Shown piece by piece: positions 40,062-40,761 of a stretch of 40,761 bases of DNA. The notes under the pieces were generated by a model. That model was not told where the DNA came from. It saw nothing but the letters and a program-made list of their open reading frames with translations, and made no database searches. This DNA is from an uncultured Collinsella sp. (GTDB taxonomy: Bacteria; Actinomycetota; Coriobacteriia; Coriobacteriales; Coriobacteriaceae): positions 1 to 40,761 of the forward strand of contig CABUDJ010000008.1 of assembly GCA_902490325.1 (NCBI GenBank). The letters are read 5' to 3'. Position 1 is the first letter of the stretch. Each line of letters opens with the position of its first letter. Made by a program: the position numbers and the translations under genes.

Positions 40062-40761
40062 ATGAGCAAAGCTGATCAACAGTTTGTAACCATGTGCCGC
40101 GATATTCTGGACCATGGCACCACGACCGAGGGCCAAAAGGTCCGCCCGGTGTGGGAGGACGGTACCCCTGCCTATACCATTAAAAACTTTGGCGTCACGG
40201 CACGCTACGACCTGCGTGAGGAGTTCCCTGCGCTTACCCTGCGTCGTACGGCCCTCAAATCTGCCATGGACGAGATCCTGTGGATTTATCAAAAGAAGTC
40301 CAATAACGTGCATGACCTCAACAGCCATATTTGGGATGAGTGGGCCGACGAGACCGGCTCCATCGGCAAGGCCTACGGCTACCAGATTGGCCAGAAGAGC
40401 CATTATGCCGAGGGCGACTTCGATCAGATGGACCGTGTGCTGTACGACCTCAAACACACGCCGTACAGCCGTCGTATTATGACGAACACGTACGTGTTCA
40501 GCGATCTGTCCGAGATGCATCTGTATCCGTGCGCCTTGACGGTCGTAAATGTGGGCATCGGCGATCACATGCAGCAGTTCGCCGGGAATCATATCGACCG
40601 ACTGCGCAACCATCATCAGCAAAATGGCGTACTGGCACACATTCCAGTTGTTCGCGGCCAAAATGTCCTGGCTGCGCTGGTTGAGAATCATGTTGAGCGT
40701 CGGCTTGTCGTCCTGCGGACGCTGCGTGACGTTATAGGTCACGCTGTAGGCGCACGGATAC
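40062..40761 (+). CDS. thyA: Thymidylate synthase, partial and rearranged
   Basis: The gene starts at ATG 40062 with AGGAGGG (40052-40058) just upstream and a TACAAT -10-like box (40022-40027). It reads as ThyA for 158 codons: RYDLREEFPALTLRR, IWDEWADETGSIGKAYGYQ and the active-site SEMHLYPCA. At 40536/40537 the sequence changes to the reverse complement of the following part of thyA. The - strand of 40537-40761 reads YPCAYSVTYNVTQRPQD and RSQDILAANNWNVCQYAIL, then ADAHIYDR. The + frame stays open to the window end but after about 40536 is antisense nonsense. Together the two pieces cover ThyA to about residue 229. A real gene should be about 280 residues; the end is not in the window. Function: dUMP to dTMP. 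Confidence 0.88.
   Translation, partial: MSKADQQFVTMCRDILDHGTTTEGQKVRPVWEDGTPAYTIKNFGVTARYDLREEFPALTLRRTALKSAMDEILWIYQKKSNNVHDLNSHIWDEWADETGSIGKAYGYQIGQKSHYAEGDFDQMDRVLYDLKHTPYSRRIMTNTYVFSDLSEMHLYPCALTVVNVGIGDHMQQFAGNHIDRLRNHHQQNGVLAHIPVVRGQNVLAALVENHVERRLVVLRTLRDVIGHAVGARI
40523..40761. repeat. Fold-back inverted repeat at the window end
   Basis: The sequence at 40523-40536 is the exact reverse complement of 40748-40761, the last 14 bases of the window. Between them, 40537-40747 is thyA coding sequence in the opposite orientation. The window thus folds back on itself and stops just as the overlap begins. Confidence 0.9.

Noticed and set aside
40059..40742. A second, antisense thymidylate synthase-like gene
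   Set aside because: Only its first part (40537-40742) resembles ThyA; the rest is the antisense of the + strand thyA. The two pieces are one gene folded back, not two genes.
1..40761. Defence system, prophage, CRISPR, integron, toxin-antitoxin or other accessory island
   Set aside because: Every frame with good coding signals belongs to housekeeping, sugar-use or regulator families; no spaced direct repeats, integrase or transposase were found.

Overview
The window is about 40.8 kb of GC-rich bacterial chromosome. Gene order, GC-rich codon use and the protein repertoire point to a Coriobacteriia actinobacterium, most likely Collinsella or a close relative. This is an inference from memory of such genomes; no search was run. 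Nearly all of it is dense housekeeping sequence on the + strand. I found no CRISPR array, prophage, transposase, toxin-antitoxin or defence locus.

Layout. Positions 1-1000 hold the 3' end of a VTC-type polyphosphate polymerase gene and a DUF4956 membrane protein gene. Positions 1239-5452 are a sucrose locus: a LacI regulator, a PTS EIIBC transporter and a GH32 hydrolase, with two identical LacI-type operator sequences before the transporter. Positions 5548-7016 hold a frameshifted Cys/Met-type PLP enzyme gene and, on the - strand, a ModE-like regulator. guaB and leuS follow, separated by 374 bp of palindromes. Positions 11822-16900 are the rimP-nusA-infB-rbfA operon with a strong promoter and an early terminator in its leader; it runs on into nrnA-truB-ribF-dnaG. 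rpoD and two identical tRNA-Asn genes come next, then asp23-fakA-recG-rsmD-coaD, a coiled-coil gene, yceD-rpmF-plsX-acpP-rnc-smc-ftsY-ffh. On the - strand lies a DUF134/NifX-like fusion gene, and the window ends inside thyA.

How the genes work together. The LacI-PTS-GH32 set imports sucrose as its 6-phosphate and splits it. The rimP to dnaG block builds and primes the translation and replication machinery: ribosome maturation, transcription elongation, initiation, pseudouridylation, flavin cofactors and primase. The coaD to ffh block links CoA and fatty acid or phospholipid precursors (coaD, plsX, acpP) with RNA processing (rnc), chromosome condensation (smc) and the membrane-targeting GTPases (ftsY, ffh).

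The main points for a second look are not a new gene system. They are: (1) two fold-back signatures, one at the right end, where thyA turns back on its own reverse complement, and one inside the PLP gene, where a perfect 30-bp inverted repeat sits at a frameshift; (2) a family of nested palindromic repeats placed just after stop codons, with one compensatory base-pair change between copies; (3) an IMP dehydrogenase that closely resembles the Tritrichomonas foetus enzyme, down to residue numbering; (4) a regulator-NifX fusion with a strong internal ribosome binding site and two helically phased operator palindromes; (5) NusA with a C-terminal Cys/His tail and no ylxR beside it; and (6) terminator hairpins directly upstream of the ribosome binding sites of rimP, plsX and the PLP gene.
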